Part shown: positions 8,621 to 16,722 of the stretch, piece after piece
Layout of the letters: every line of letters starts with the position of its first letter
How positions within the stretch are numbered: position 1 is the first letter of the stretch
Origin: CAZBDU01 sp964490725
Lineage (GTDB): Bacteria > Spirochaetota > Spirochaetia > SZUA-6 > DRHE01
Direction: 5' to 3'
Length of the DNA stretch: 58,820 nt
Assembly: GCA_964490725.1 (NCBI GenBank)
Contig: CAZBDU010000025.1
Coordinates: 1 to 58,820 of the forward strand
Notes under the pieces: model-generated
Seen by the model: the letters and a program-made list of their open reading frames with translations, nothing else
What the model was told of the DNA's origin: nothing
The model's database searches: none
Made by a program: the position numbers and the translations under genes

Positions 8621-9154
8621 TCGCAGAGATTTCAGATTAGCCGCGCTCCCGGCGCGTTGGCGGGATCTGCGCCGGCAGGTTCGGCAGGCCTGCTCAGCCG
8701 GCCCGGCGTTCCTGGAGCTGCGTGGTCCTGCCATTCTGGAGCCGAACGCTTCCGGTGTCCAGCAGCTCTTTGCGCTCCTGGAGGTTCTGCATCACTGCGC
8801 TTCGCGCTCGCTCCATTCCGAGAAACTCGGCGAATCCGGGCAGTCCCGACTCGAGCTTCGAGGCATCGGTCATCTCGGTGCTCCCGTCGCGCGATCTGCA
8901 CGCGAACCTCATCTCCACCGACGGTCGGAGTCGGGTGCCGGGAGCCATATGGATGGTACGAGCTCGGGCTGGAAGATGCGGTGCACCCGCGAGTGCTGGC
9001 CATGATCGAGGAAGACCTGGCCGCCGGTCCTAGCCTAGCTGAACGGCTCACCCGCCCCACGGTGTAGTTCAAAATACCCCAATGGGGTCATTCCGGCCGG
9101 CGCAACCACGAGACTAGAATATAGGTGCAGGAATAAGAAGTGAGGAGCGAAAAA
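8621..9154. other. degraded non-coding stretch after the LEPR-XLL remnant
   Basis: No intact gene. One plus frame ends with a protein-like stretch HPRVLAMIEEDLAAG and a stop at 9065-9067. A minus frame at 8694-8948 has plausible composition (SGLPGFAEFLGMERARS). Neither can be assigned. The stretch ends in an AT-richer part (9068-9150) leading to the next gene. It reads as decayed coding DNA. Confidence 0.35.
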
Positions 9155-10396
9155 GTGAAGAGACTAATGGTGCCAGTGGTGTTGCTGTCCCTGGCCTTGG
9201 CAGCCTACGGGCAGGCGGTCAACATTCAACAGATCAAACCGTCCGAGATTGATCTCAGCAAGGTCGACCTCTCCAAGGTGGCTTTCTACTTCAACGGTCC
9301 GATCCAGCTCTACGTGACGGGGATCGACTACGAGGGGACGGACTATTCGGCGGTGCTCAACTATACAGGCGGGGACACTATCGAGGTGGAGACGCCTCAA
9401 GTGGTGACCACCGAGGGCAAGCCGCAGTCGGTGGATCTGAGCACGGCCAAGCTCAGCGTTAGCCGTGAGGGGGTACGGCTCAGCGACGTACTGGTCGATG
9501 GGGCCCGCTACTCGGGGGTGCTGACGGTGACTGCGAACAACGAGTTGGCCGTGCAATCGCTGCAGCGGGGCCAACAGGTAACGGCCAGCGCCATGACGCT
9601 GGAGCAGCTCAACGGGCAGATAGCCCAGCTCAAGCAGGAGATTCAGCAGAAGGACCAGCGCATCGCCCGGCTCAACAGCCAGCTCGCGCAGACCACCGTC
9701 GAGGGGCAGGTGAGGGAGCTCAGGAATCAGGTCAGCCAACTGGAGGACCAGGTGACCCAGAAGAATGCCCGCATCGCTTCACTGGAGAGCCAGGTAAAGA
9801 CGATCCAGGGCGAGAGCTGGCAAACGGCTTCCGGCCGGCTCACACGGACGCTGAGGCTCGGGTTTGACAATGGAACCGCGGCGTTCGGCAGCTGGCAGGC
9901 CAGTCGGTATTCGGTCGCTCAGACCTCCGCCGCCGATCTGTACGCCAAATTCACCATTCCCCAGAAGCAGGACTACGGGCAACTGCTCTATACCTTCACC
10001 GGTAGAGCCGCCGGCAGCGGCTGGCGGGGTTTCGGCCTGCACTTTCTGGCCTCCGGAGCAGCCACAAGCAGGGGCTATGGGTACGGGCGTTCGTACCTGG
10101 TGTGGGTGACGCGGCACGAGGCCCACTACGAGAGCCCGAAGACCTACGTTCAGCTGTACCGTTCGTACGACGACGTCCACATGGTCGAACTGGCCAGCAT
10201 GGCGGTGGACGCCTCCATGGCGACCAGCAACGACGTGGGCGTGTACGTCAACCGGGGCGACAAGACAATCACCGTGATCCTGAATGGCAAACGTGTTCTC
10301 TCCTACCAGGACAAGGATCTGCTGACCGGTGACGAAGTGGCAGTCCGCGCGCTGGGCACGGTCACGGTCGAAAACCTGCGGATCAAGACGGAGTAG
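9155..10396 (+). CDS. exported coiled-coil protein with a jelly-roll-like C-terminal domain
   Basis: The GTG at 9155 is preferred over 9140 because GAGGAG (9142-9147) stands 7 bases before it; 413 residues. A signal peptide (VKRLMVPVVLLSLALAAYGQ) is followed by a beta-rich region of ~110 residues containing the small repeat IDLSKVDLSKV, then a heptad-rich coiled coil (about 145-215, LKQEIQQKDQRIARLNSQL) and a C-terminal domain of ~185 residues (SWQTASGRLTRTLRLGFDNG to the end) resembling LamG or DUF1080-type concanavalin folds. Probably periplasmic or surface-anchored and oligomeric through the coiled coil. No named family recognised. It stands alone between two decayed regions. Confidence 0.75.
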   Translation: MKRLMVPVVLLSLALAAYGQAVNIQQIKPSEIDLSKVDLSKVAFYFNGPIQLYVTGIDYEGTDYSAVLNYTGGDTIEVETPQVVTTEGKPQSVDLSTAKLSVSREGVRLSDVLVDGARYSGVLTVTANNELAVQSLQRGQQVTASAMTLEQLNGQIAQLKQEIQQKDQRIARLNSQLAQTTVEGQVRELRNQVSQLEDQVTQKNARIASLESQVKTIQGESWQTASGRLTRTLRLGFDNGTAAFGSWQASRYSVAQTSAADLYAKFTIPQKQDYGQLLYTFTGRAAGSGWRGFGLHFLASGAATSRGYGYGRSYLVWVTRHEAHYESPKTYVQLYRSYDDVHMVELASMAVDASMATSNDVGVYVNRGDKTITVILNGKRVLSYQDKDLLTGDEVAVRALGTVTVENLRIKTE

Positions 10397-10590
10397 CGCG
10401 GCATCCAAACAAGGGTCGGGTCCTTCGTTCGAAATCGTGGCGCACGGGCTCGACCCAACCTCTGTTCTCGAGTACTCCTCCGGGCGGTGAAGTGGGCAGG
10501 CTGAAGTCTTGTCAGCCCACCGTTTCATCGTGCTTTCTGGGTCTGAGCGTCTTGCGTCGCTTGTTCTTCTTGTCCGCCGGCGGGAAACAG

Positions 10591-10618
10591 GGGGGACCGC
10601 AAAGGTCCCCCTTTCTTG
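10591..10618 (+). terminator. Rho-independent terminator
   Basis: An 8-bp stem GGGGGACC/GGTCCCCC (10591-10598 and 10604-10611) with loop GCAAA is followed by TTTCTTGT. It is about 195 bases past the coiled-coil gene, the only plausible gene it could serve. Confidence 0.75.
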
Positions 10619-11217
10619 TGTCCGCTGCAGGGGACCTACTCACCACCTTGGTATCGCCTCAGAACCAGGATTGCCGCCTCTCTTCGGCCCCTGGACGACG
10701 AGGCGTACGCCCTGCAAAGCGCCAGGGACAGCATCACCAACGTGCTGCTCCACAACCAGTCGCTGGTTCGGGTCGCCCGGATCGTACCGGCTTGACGACG
10801 GAACCCTCCACGTTCTCGACAGCCTTGACTCCTGGGCCGCTTTCACCGCCGCTAACTCCGGCTCCCGGATCATCCGGGGTCGTATTGCCGACAAGGACGG
10901 TGGTTTTCCCTGATGGAGCTCTTCTCGCTTCACGCCCCGCCCGCGGTCCAAGAATTGAACCGCGCGGACGGCTCACAGGGAATCACGAAATCAGGACGCA
11001 GGGGGAGGGCGGCCTGCCGGACGTCGTCGTTGCAGGCATCGAGGGCGGGTCTGATGTTCTGGGCGGCGACGTCCGGGGGGATGCCCGCCCACACGCCCAC
11101 GACGCTGCGGAAGATGACCCTTCAAAGACTGGAGAGTCCTGCCTGCCAGGCTCCGTTGCTCTTCCCGGTTGTCCGCCACCAGCACCACCCCCACCCCACT
11201 CCACCCCACCAACGTTG
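10619..11217. other. gene debris, frames broken on both strands
   Basis: No intact gene. On the plus strand a protein-like piece (LDDEAYALQSARDSITNVLL, about 10692-10752) ends in a stop at 10792-10794, and another frame continues with YRLDDGTLHVLDSLDSWAAF and ADKDGGFP up to a TGA at 10911-10913. On the minus strand VLVADNREEQRSLAGRTLQ (about 11130-11185) resembles the first strand of a receiver domain, and an adjacent frame carries VWAGIPPDVAAQNIRPALDA. None is long enough to name. 10397-10590 also shows no gene. Confidence 0.35.
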
Positions 11218-11246
11218 TTGCAGGCCCTCCCCTCCTGTGCTACAAT
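11218..11246 (+). promoter_or_regulatory. probable promoter of the NuoE/NuoF/NfnB-like operon
   Basis: TTGCAG (11218-11223) and TACAAT (11241-11246) with 17 bases between them, about 77 bases before the first start codon. The -10 box is good, the -35 weak. Confidence 0.5.
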
Positions 11247-11322
11247 AGCCTGGCCTGTGATCAGTGCAGCCCGAGGCTTTCTGCCATCTCAACCTACGGC
11301 AAGACATGAAGGAGCGAGGCAC

Positions 11323-11775
11323 TTGGACGGTCAGTTTGAGGAGCTACTTGTGCAGTGGCAGGACAGGAAGGGAAGCGTCATCCCCCTGCTGCAGCGCACT
11401 CAGGACATATACGGATACCTTTCCCGGGAGGCCATGGAGCGCATCGCCGGCGCCCTGGGGGCCTCTCCGGCGGAGATCTACGGCGTGGCGACCTTCTACG
11501 CCCAGTTCCGCTTCCAGCCGCGGGGCCGGCACACCGTGAAGGTCTGCCACGGCACCGCCTGCCACGTGAACGGCGCCGACGGCCTGGACACGGCGGTGAG
11601 CACCGAGACCGGCGTGGAGGCCGGCCAGACCACCGAGGACGGGCGCTTCACCGTGGAGACGGTGGCCTGTCTGGGCTGCTGCTCCCTCTCGCCCGTGGTG
11701 ATGATCGACGGCGAGGTGCACGGCAGGCTCACCGGGGACCGGCTGCGCAAGACCCTGCGCAAGGTGGCGGACTGA
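11323..11775 (+). CDS. NuoE/HydC-like [2Fe-2S] thioredoxin-fold subunit
   Basis: Start chosen at the TTG of 11323 with AAGGAG 8 bases upstream; a longer open frame reaches far upstream but has no coding character. 150 residues, normal for NuoE-like subunits. The four cluster ligands are visible: VCHGTAC near 74-80 and CLGCC near 116-120. It begins with a helical bundle (LLQRTQDIYGYLSREAMERI). It transfers electrons between the NAD(H)-binding NuoF-like partner and the rest of a cytoplasmic flavin and iron-sulfur complex. The stop TGA shares its last base with the ATG of the next gene (TGATG), so the two are coupled. No hydrogenase H-cluster subunit is present, which argues against a bifurcating hydrogenase. 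Confidence 0.88.
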   Translation: MDGQFEELLVQWQDRKGSVIPLLQRTQDIYGYLSREAMERIAGALGASPAEIYGVATFYAQFRFQPRGRHTVKVCHGTACHVNGADGLDTAVSTETGVEAGQTTEDGRFTVETVACLGCCSLSPVVMIDGEVHGRLTGDRLRKTLRKVAD

Positions 11776-13565
11776 TGGCGGCCCCGGAGCTGGTGGTAGG
11801 GTTGGGCTCCTGCGGGATCGCCTCAGGGGCCCGCCAGGTCTACGAGGCGCTGGAGCGGGAGCTGGCCCGGCGGGAGCTCGACGTTCGCCTCTCGCCCACG
11901 GGGTGCATGGGCGTCTGTCACCGGGAGCCGCAGGTGGAGGTTCGCCTCCCGGACGGCACGAGCTACCTCTACGGGGACCTGGACCCGGAGAAGGTGAGCC
12001 GGGTGGTGGAGCAGCACCTGGTGGGCGGCGTCCCGGTGGAGGAGTGGCTGATCGACCGGAACTGCGACTACCTGGCGAAGCAGAAGAAGATAGTCCTGGC
12101 CAACTGCGGGGTGATCAACCCCGAATCCATCGACGACTACCTGGCGGTTCAGGGCTACCAGGCGCTGCGCAAGGCGCTCACCGGGATGAGCCCTGCGGAG
12201 GTGGTCGAAGAGGTGAAAGCCTCGGGCCTCAGGGGCCGGGGAGGGGCAGGTTTCCCCACCGGGCTGAAGTGGTCCTTCGCTCAGGCGGCCGCGGGAGCCA
12301 AGAAGTACGTGGTCTGCAACGCCGACGAGGGGGACCCCGGGGCGTTCATGGACCGGTCCCTGCTGGAGGGGGACCCTCACGCTGTCCTGGAGGGCCTGGC
12401 TATCGCCGCCTACGCTGTGGGGGCCGACGAGGGGTACTTCTACGTGCGGGCCGAGTATCCCCTGGCGGTACGCCGGCTGGAGCTGGCCATCCGGCAGGCC
12501 GAGGAGCGCAACCTCCTGGGAGAGCGAATCCTGGGCACGGAGTTCTCCTTCAACGTGCACGTGAAGGAGGGCGCCGGGGCCTTCGTCTGCGGCGAGGAGA
12601 CCGCGTTGATGGCCTCCATCGAGGGCAGGCGGGGGATGCCGCGCCTCAGGCCGCCCTTCCCGGCGGCGAGCGGGCTGTGGGGGTGCCCCACCAACATCAA
12701 CAACGTGGAGACCCTGGGAAACGTGCCCGCCATCATCCGCGGAGGCGGGGCGCAGTACGCCAGGCTGGGCACCGAGAAGAGCAAGGGCACCAAGGTGTTC
12801 GCCCTGGCCGGAAAGATCCGCTGCGGGGGGATGATCGAGGTGCCCATGGGGATCTCCTTAAGGGAGGTGATCTACGACATCGGCGGTGGGATCAAGGGGG
12901 ACCGCCGCTTCAAGGCCGTGCAGCTCGGCGGCCCTTCCGGCGGCTGCATCCCGGAGCGCCTTCTGGACGTGCAGGTGGACTACGATTCGGTGACCGCCAC
13001 CGGGGCCATCATGGGCTCCGGGGGGATGGTGGTGATGGACGAAACCACCTGCATGGTGGACGTGGCCCGCTACTTTCTCAGCTTCACCCAGAGTGAGTCC
13101 TGCGGCAAGTGCACCTTCTGCCGCGTGGGCACCAAACGGATGCTGGAGATCCTGGAGCGGATCACCCGCGGCGAGGGCCAGATGTCGGATCTGGAACGGC
13201 TGGAGGATCTGGCCGCCAAGATCAAGGTGTCCTCCCTCTGCGGGCTGGGACAGACCGCTCCCAACCCGGTGCTGACCACCCTGCGCTACTTCCGCGACGA
13301 GTACGTGGAGCACATCCAGAACAGGCGCTGCCCGGCCCTGCAGTGCAGGCCGCTGATCCGCTACCAGGTGGTGGAGGAGGCCTGCACCGGCTGCATGCTC
13401 TGCGCCCGGGTCTGCCCCACCAAGGCGGCCCAGGGGGAGAAGAAGCAGGTGCATCGCATCGATCCCGAGCTGTGCATCAAGTGCGGCCTGTGCTCCGACG
13501 CCTGCCGCTTCGAGGCCATCCGCGTCACCTCGGGCGCCCCCGCAACCGGGGTCCCCGTTTCCTGA
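11775..13565 (+). CDS. NuoF/HydB-like NAD(H)-binding flavoprotein subunit with ferredoxin tail
   Basis: 596 residues. Domain order: an N-terminal thioredoxin-like [2Fe-2S] domain (GSCGIASGA, TGCMGVCH, residues 1-90); the NuoF core with GRGGAGFPTGLKW near 153 and NADEGDPGAFMDRSLLEGDP, which bind NADH and FMN; the [4Fe-4S] site ESCGKCTFC near 440-447 and SSLCGLG near 485; and a C-terminal pair of [4Fe-4S] ferredoxin motifs (CTGCMLCARVC, CIKCGLCSDAC, about 537-577). This is the layout of HydB/NuoF subunits in electron-bifurcating complexes. It oxidises or reduces NAD(H) and feeds electrons to its partners. Coupled to the upstream gene and followed after 13 bases by the fusion gene. Confidence 0.92.
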   Translation: MAAPELVVGLGSCGIASGARQVYEALERELARRELDVRLSPTGCMGVCHREPQVEVRLPDGTSYLYGDLDPEKVSRVVEQHLVGGVPVEEWLIDRNCDYLAKQKKIVLANCGVINPESIDDYLAVQGYQALRKALTGMSPAEVVEEVKASGLRGRGGAGFPTGLKWSFAQAAAGAKKYVVCNADEGDPGAFMDRSLLEGDPHAVLEGLAIAAYAVGADEGYFYVRAEYPLAVRRLELAIRQAEERNLLGERILGTEFSFNVHVKEGAGAFVCGEETALMASIEGRRGMPRLRPPFPAASGLWGCPTNINNVETLGNVPAIIRGGGAQYARLGTEKSKGTKVFALAGKIRCGGMIEVPMGISLREVIYDIGGGIKGDRRFKAVQLGGPSGGCIPERLLDVQVDYDSVTATGAIMGSGGMVVMDETTCMVDVARYFLSFTQSESCGKCTFCRVGTKRMLEILERITRGEGQMSDLERLEDLAAKIKVSSLCGLGQTAPNPVLTTLRYFRDEYVEHIQNRRCPALQCRPLIRYQVVEEACTGCMLCARVCPTKAAQGEKKQVHRIDPELCIKCGLCSDACRFEAIRVTSGAPATGVPVS

Positions 13566-13578
13566 AGGAGCCAAGACT

Positions 13579-16500
13579 TTGAGTACGTCGACAGTCACCG
13601 GACTGATTGAGATAGAGCTGAACGGCCAGAAGAGGCTGGTCAGCCCCGGACAGACCATTCTGGAAACAGCGGCCGCGGAGGGGCTTTCGATCCCCACGCT
13701 GTGCCACGACCCGCGCCTGGAACCCTTCGGTTCCTGCTGGGTGTGCCTGGTGCGGGTGGAAGGGGCCAAGGGGTTCGTGCCCGCCTGCGCAACGAAGGTG
13801 CGCCAGGGCATGCGCATCACCACCGACGATGAGGAGGTCCGTTCGGCCCGCAAGATGGCCCTGGAGCTGCTGCTCTCCGGCCACTACGGGGACTGCAAGG
13901 CGCCCTGCACGCTGGCCTGCCCCTCGAACATCGACGTCCAGGGCTACGTGGGCCTGATCGCCAACGGTCACTTCCGGGAGGCACTGGAGCTGATCAAGCG
14001 GGACAACCCCTTTCCGGCGGTCATCGGCCGCGTCTGCCCACGGCCCTGCGAGGGCGCCTGCCGGCGCAACCTGGTGGACGAGCCGGTGGGAATCGACTGG
14101 CTGAAACGCTACGTGGCGGACATGGACCTGTTCTCCCGCGCCGCCTACCGGCCGCCCATGGCGCCGGCGAACGGCAAGCGCGTGGTGGTGGTGGGCGCCG
14201 GCCCCGCGGGGCTGTCGGCGGCCAGCTACCTGGCGCAGCAGGGGTTCGCCGTGACCGTGCTGGAGAGCCAGCCCAAGGCCGGCGGCATGCTTCGCTACGG
14301 CATTCCCGACTACCGCCTTCCTCAAGATGTCCTGGATCGCGAGATCGCCGCGGTGCTGCTGCCCCGGGTGGAGCTCAAGACGGGCGTGCGGCTGGGCCGC
14401 GACGTGGAGCTCGCCGACCTGCGCCGGGACTACGACGCGGTGGTGCTGGCCATCGGCTCCTGGAAGAGCCGCGGCCTGCGCATCCAGGGCGAGGACCGGC
14501 CGGGTGTCCTGGCGGGGATCGACTTCCTGCGCGAGGTGGCCGAAGGCAAGGAGGTCCGCCTGGGCGATGTGGTGGCGGTGATCGGCGGCGGCAACACGGC
14601 CATCGACTCGGCCCGCACGGCGCTGCGACTGGGCGCCCGGGAGGTGAACCTCTTCTACCGCCGCAGCGAGAACGAGATGCCCGCCGCCGAGGCGGAGGTG
14701 CGGGAGGCGGTCGAGGAGGGGGTGAGCTTCTACTACCTGGTGGCGCCGATCCTGATTCAGGAACGGGGCAAAGGGCTCAAGAGCCTGCGGCTGATCAAGA
14801 TGGAGCTGGGCGAGCCCGACGCGAGCGGCCGCCGCCGGCCCATCCCGGTGGAGGGCTCCGAGTTCGAGCGGGAAGTGGACACAGTGATCGCCGCCATCGG
14901 CCAGTACTCGGACACCCTCTGCCTGGAGAAGGCCGCCGGCCTGGTGGACGGCAAGGGGTATCTGGTGTGCGAGCAGGAGACGGGGATCACTCCGATCCCC
15001 GGCGTGTTCGCCGCCGGAGACCTGGTGACGGGGCCGGATGTCGCTATCCGCGCCATCGCCGGGGGCAAGCACGCCGCCCGCGCGGTGGCCGCCTGTCTCC
15101 TGGAGGGAAAGACCTACCAGCGGCCCGCTGAGTTCCTCAGCCGCCGGGAGGACGTGGCCGAGCCGACGCCGGAGGACTACCGCGAGCGGGAGCGGGTGCC
15201 CCGGGAGCGCATGGCCGCGGTGGCCCCGGGGGAGCGGGTGCAGGGCTTCCAGGAGGTGGAGCTCGGCTACAGCCGCGAGCAGGCGCTGCGAGAGGCCGCC
15301 CGCTGCCTGGAGTGCGGCTGCCAGGACCTGCACGAGTGCAGCCTCAAGCGCTATGCCCAGGAGTACGGAGCCGGCGGCGGCGCCTACAGCGGCGAGGTGC
15401 GTCGCCATCCCGTGGACGCCAGCCATCCTTTCATCGAGCGCGACCCTTCGAAGTGCATCCTCTGCGGGCGCTGCGTGCGCATCTGCCGGGAGGTGCAGGG
15501 CATCGGCGTGTTCGGCTACGTGGCCCGGGGCTTCCGCAGCCTGGTGGCCCCTTCCTTCAACGAGCCCCTGGGCCAGGACAGCCTCTGCATCGGCTGCGGC
15601 CAGTGCGTGTCCGCCTGCCCGGTGGGCGCCCTCACGGAGAAGCTTCCCGGCGGCAAGACCGTTCCCCTGCCGGAGCGGGTGGAGCCGGGGTACTGCTCCC
15701 TGTGCTCGGTGGCCTGCCCCGCGGAGTACCGCTTCCACGGCGGCATGCTCACCCGCGTCACGCCGCGTCCGGACGGGACGACCCAGGGGGGGACCATGTG
15801 CCGGCGCGGCCGTTTCGAGCAGCCCCTGTTCGGGGATGCGGCCGCGGAGGCTCCAGTGGGCCCGGACGGAGGCTTCATGAGCTGGCAGGAAGCCGCCGGG
15901 GAGCTGTCCCGGCGCCTGGAGGCGGCGAAGTGTCCTCTCCTGCGCCTCTCGCCCGCGCTGGCTGCCGAGGCGCTGCAGCAGTTCCTGGGCTTTGCGCGCA
16001 GGCGGGGCATCCCCGTGGCCGCGGAGGGTCTGGAGAGCCTGGACCCCGCCTGGCGGGCGCTCGCCGGCGCGGAGCGGGCCGGGCGGGACGGCGCCACGCC
16101 GCTCTTCCAGGCGGCGCCGCCTTCCGGTACGATCGTGATCGTAGTGGGTGACCTGGAGGCCACCAACAACACCGCCTTCACCCGTGCGCTGGCCCTGGGG
16201 GAGCGGGGCGGCTGCCGGTTGTGGAGGGTCGGACCGCTGGAGCAGGTCTACCGCAGGCGCTTCCAGCGAGCCCACCCGGAGCTGGCCTCCCTGGGGCAGG
16301 CGCTGGAGGAGGCGCTCTCCGAGGCGGCGGGCCGCGTGGAGGTGCTGGTGAACCCCCTGGGCGTGCTGGCGCAGGGAGGAGCGAAGGCCGAGGGCGCCGT
16401 GCTGGAGGCTCTCAAGGGGCTGGGTGATCGTGCGCGGGTGACCCTGTTCTGGAACGGCCGCAACGCCCCGCTTCTCCTTTCGGCGCTGAACGGCCGGGTG

Positions 16501-16722
16501 CCGGAGGATCCGGACCTGGTGCTGGAGGTAGGAACGGCGGAGAAGGAACAGCGGTCCGGCGCCCGGGTGGTGCGCTGGGGAGGAAGACACGCCGCGGGGA
16601 TGCTGCTCCTGCCCCTGCCCGTGGCGTATCGGATCTCCGGCTACGGGGAGCCCTCGGGACGCAGGCCCCTGCAGGTGGGAACGCCGGACGTGCGCCCGCT
16701 GGCGGCCTTTCTCTCCGGATGA
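13579..16722 (+). CDS. NfnB/GltD-like NADPH oxidoreductase fused to NuoG/MopB-type iron-sulfur domains
   Basis: 1047 residues from a TTG start (AAGGAG 8 bases upstream). N-terminal NuoG-like [2Fe-2S] domain with cysteines near 41, 52, 55 and 69; then a GltD/NfnB domain with FAD motif VVVVGAGPAGLSAA near 201, NADP motif VAVIGGGNTAIDSA near 333 and AAGDLVTG near 478; a double [4Fe-4S] module (CILCGRCVRIC near 626, CIGCGQCVSAC near 671); a molybdopterin-oxidoreductase-type iron-sulfur segment (YCSLCSVAC near 705); and a shortened MopB-like tail of ~280 residues with no evident metal ligand. With the NuoE- and NuoF-like partners it fits the Sporomusa-type Nfn (Stn) transhydrogenase linking NADH, NADPH and ferredoxin. 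Biochemical role inferred. Confidence 0.85.
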   Translation: MSTSTVTGLIEIELNGQKRLVSPGQTILETAAAEGLSIPTLCHDPRLEPFGSCWVCLVRVEGAKGFVPACATKVRQGMRITTDDEEVRSARKMALELLLSGHYGDCKAPCTLACPSNIDVQGYVGLIANGHFREALELIKRDNPFPAVIGRVCPRPCEGACRRNLVDEPVGIDWLKRYVADMDLFSRAAYRPPMAPANGKRVVVVGAGPAGLSAASYLAQQGFAVTVLESQPKAGGMLRYGIPDYRLPQDVLDREIAAVLLPRVELKTGVRLGRDVELADLRRDYDAVVLAIGSWKSRGLRIQGEDRPGVLAGIDFLREVAEGKEVRLGDVVAVIGGGNTAIDSARTALRLGAREVNLFYRRSENEMPAAEAEVREAVEEGVSFYYLVAPILIQERGKGLKSLRLIKMELGEPDASGRRRPIPVEGSEFEREVDTVIAAIGQYSDTLCLEKAAGLVDGKGYLVCEQETGITPIPGVFAAGDLVTGPDVAIRAIAGGKHAARAVAACLLEGKTYQRPAEFLSRREDVAEPTPEDYRERERVPRERMAAVAPGERVQGFQEVELGYSREQALREAARCLECGCQDLHECSLKRYAQEYGAGGGAYSGEVRRHPVDASHPFIERDPSKCILCGRCVRICREVQGIGVFGYVARGFRSLVAPSFNEPLGQDSLCIGCGQCVSACPVGALTEKLPGGKTVPLPERVEPGYCSLCSVACPAEYRFHGGMLTRVTPRPDGTTQGGTMCRRGRFEQPLFGDAAAEAPVGPDGGFMSWQEAAGELSRRLEAAKCPLLRLSPALAAEALQQFLGFARRRGIPVAAEGLESLDPAWRALAGAERAGRDGATPLFQAAPPSGTIVIVVGDLEATNNTAFTRALALGERGGCRLWRVGPLEQVYRRRFQRAHPELASLGQALEEALSEAAGRVEVLVNPLGVLAQGGAKAEGAVLEALKGLGDRARVTLFWNGRNAPLLLSALNGRVPEDPDLVLEVGTAEKEQRSGARVVRWGGRHAAGMLLLPLPVAYRISGYGEPSGRRPLQVGTPDVRPLAAFLSG

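Noticed and set aside
8694..8948. 84-codon minus-strand gene
   Set aside because: Composition is plausible but there is no ribosome site and no family match, and it lies in a decayed region.
10405..10480. tRNA-like stretch containing GTTCGAAATC
   Set aside because: Lacks a matching acceptor stem and anticodon arm; the T-loop-like string is isolated.
11240..11300. Possible small RNA or riboswitch in the leader of the NuoE-like operon
   Set aside because: No conserved fold recognised; only promoter boxes and a short leader can be supported.
10492..11322. Upstream extension of the NuoE-like frame
   Set aside because: The first ~277 codons are low-complexity debris without similarity, and a ribosome site fits the TTG at 11323.
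13525..16590. 1021-codon minus-strand open frame opposite the NfnB-like fusion gene
   Set aside because: Shadow frame: composition is low-complexity and the plus strand has complete flavin and iron-sulfur motifs.
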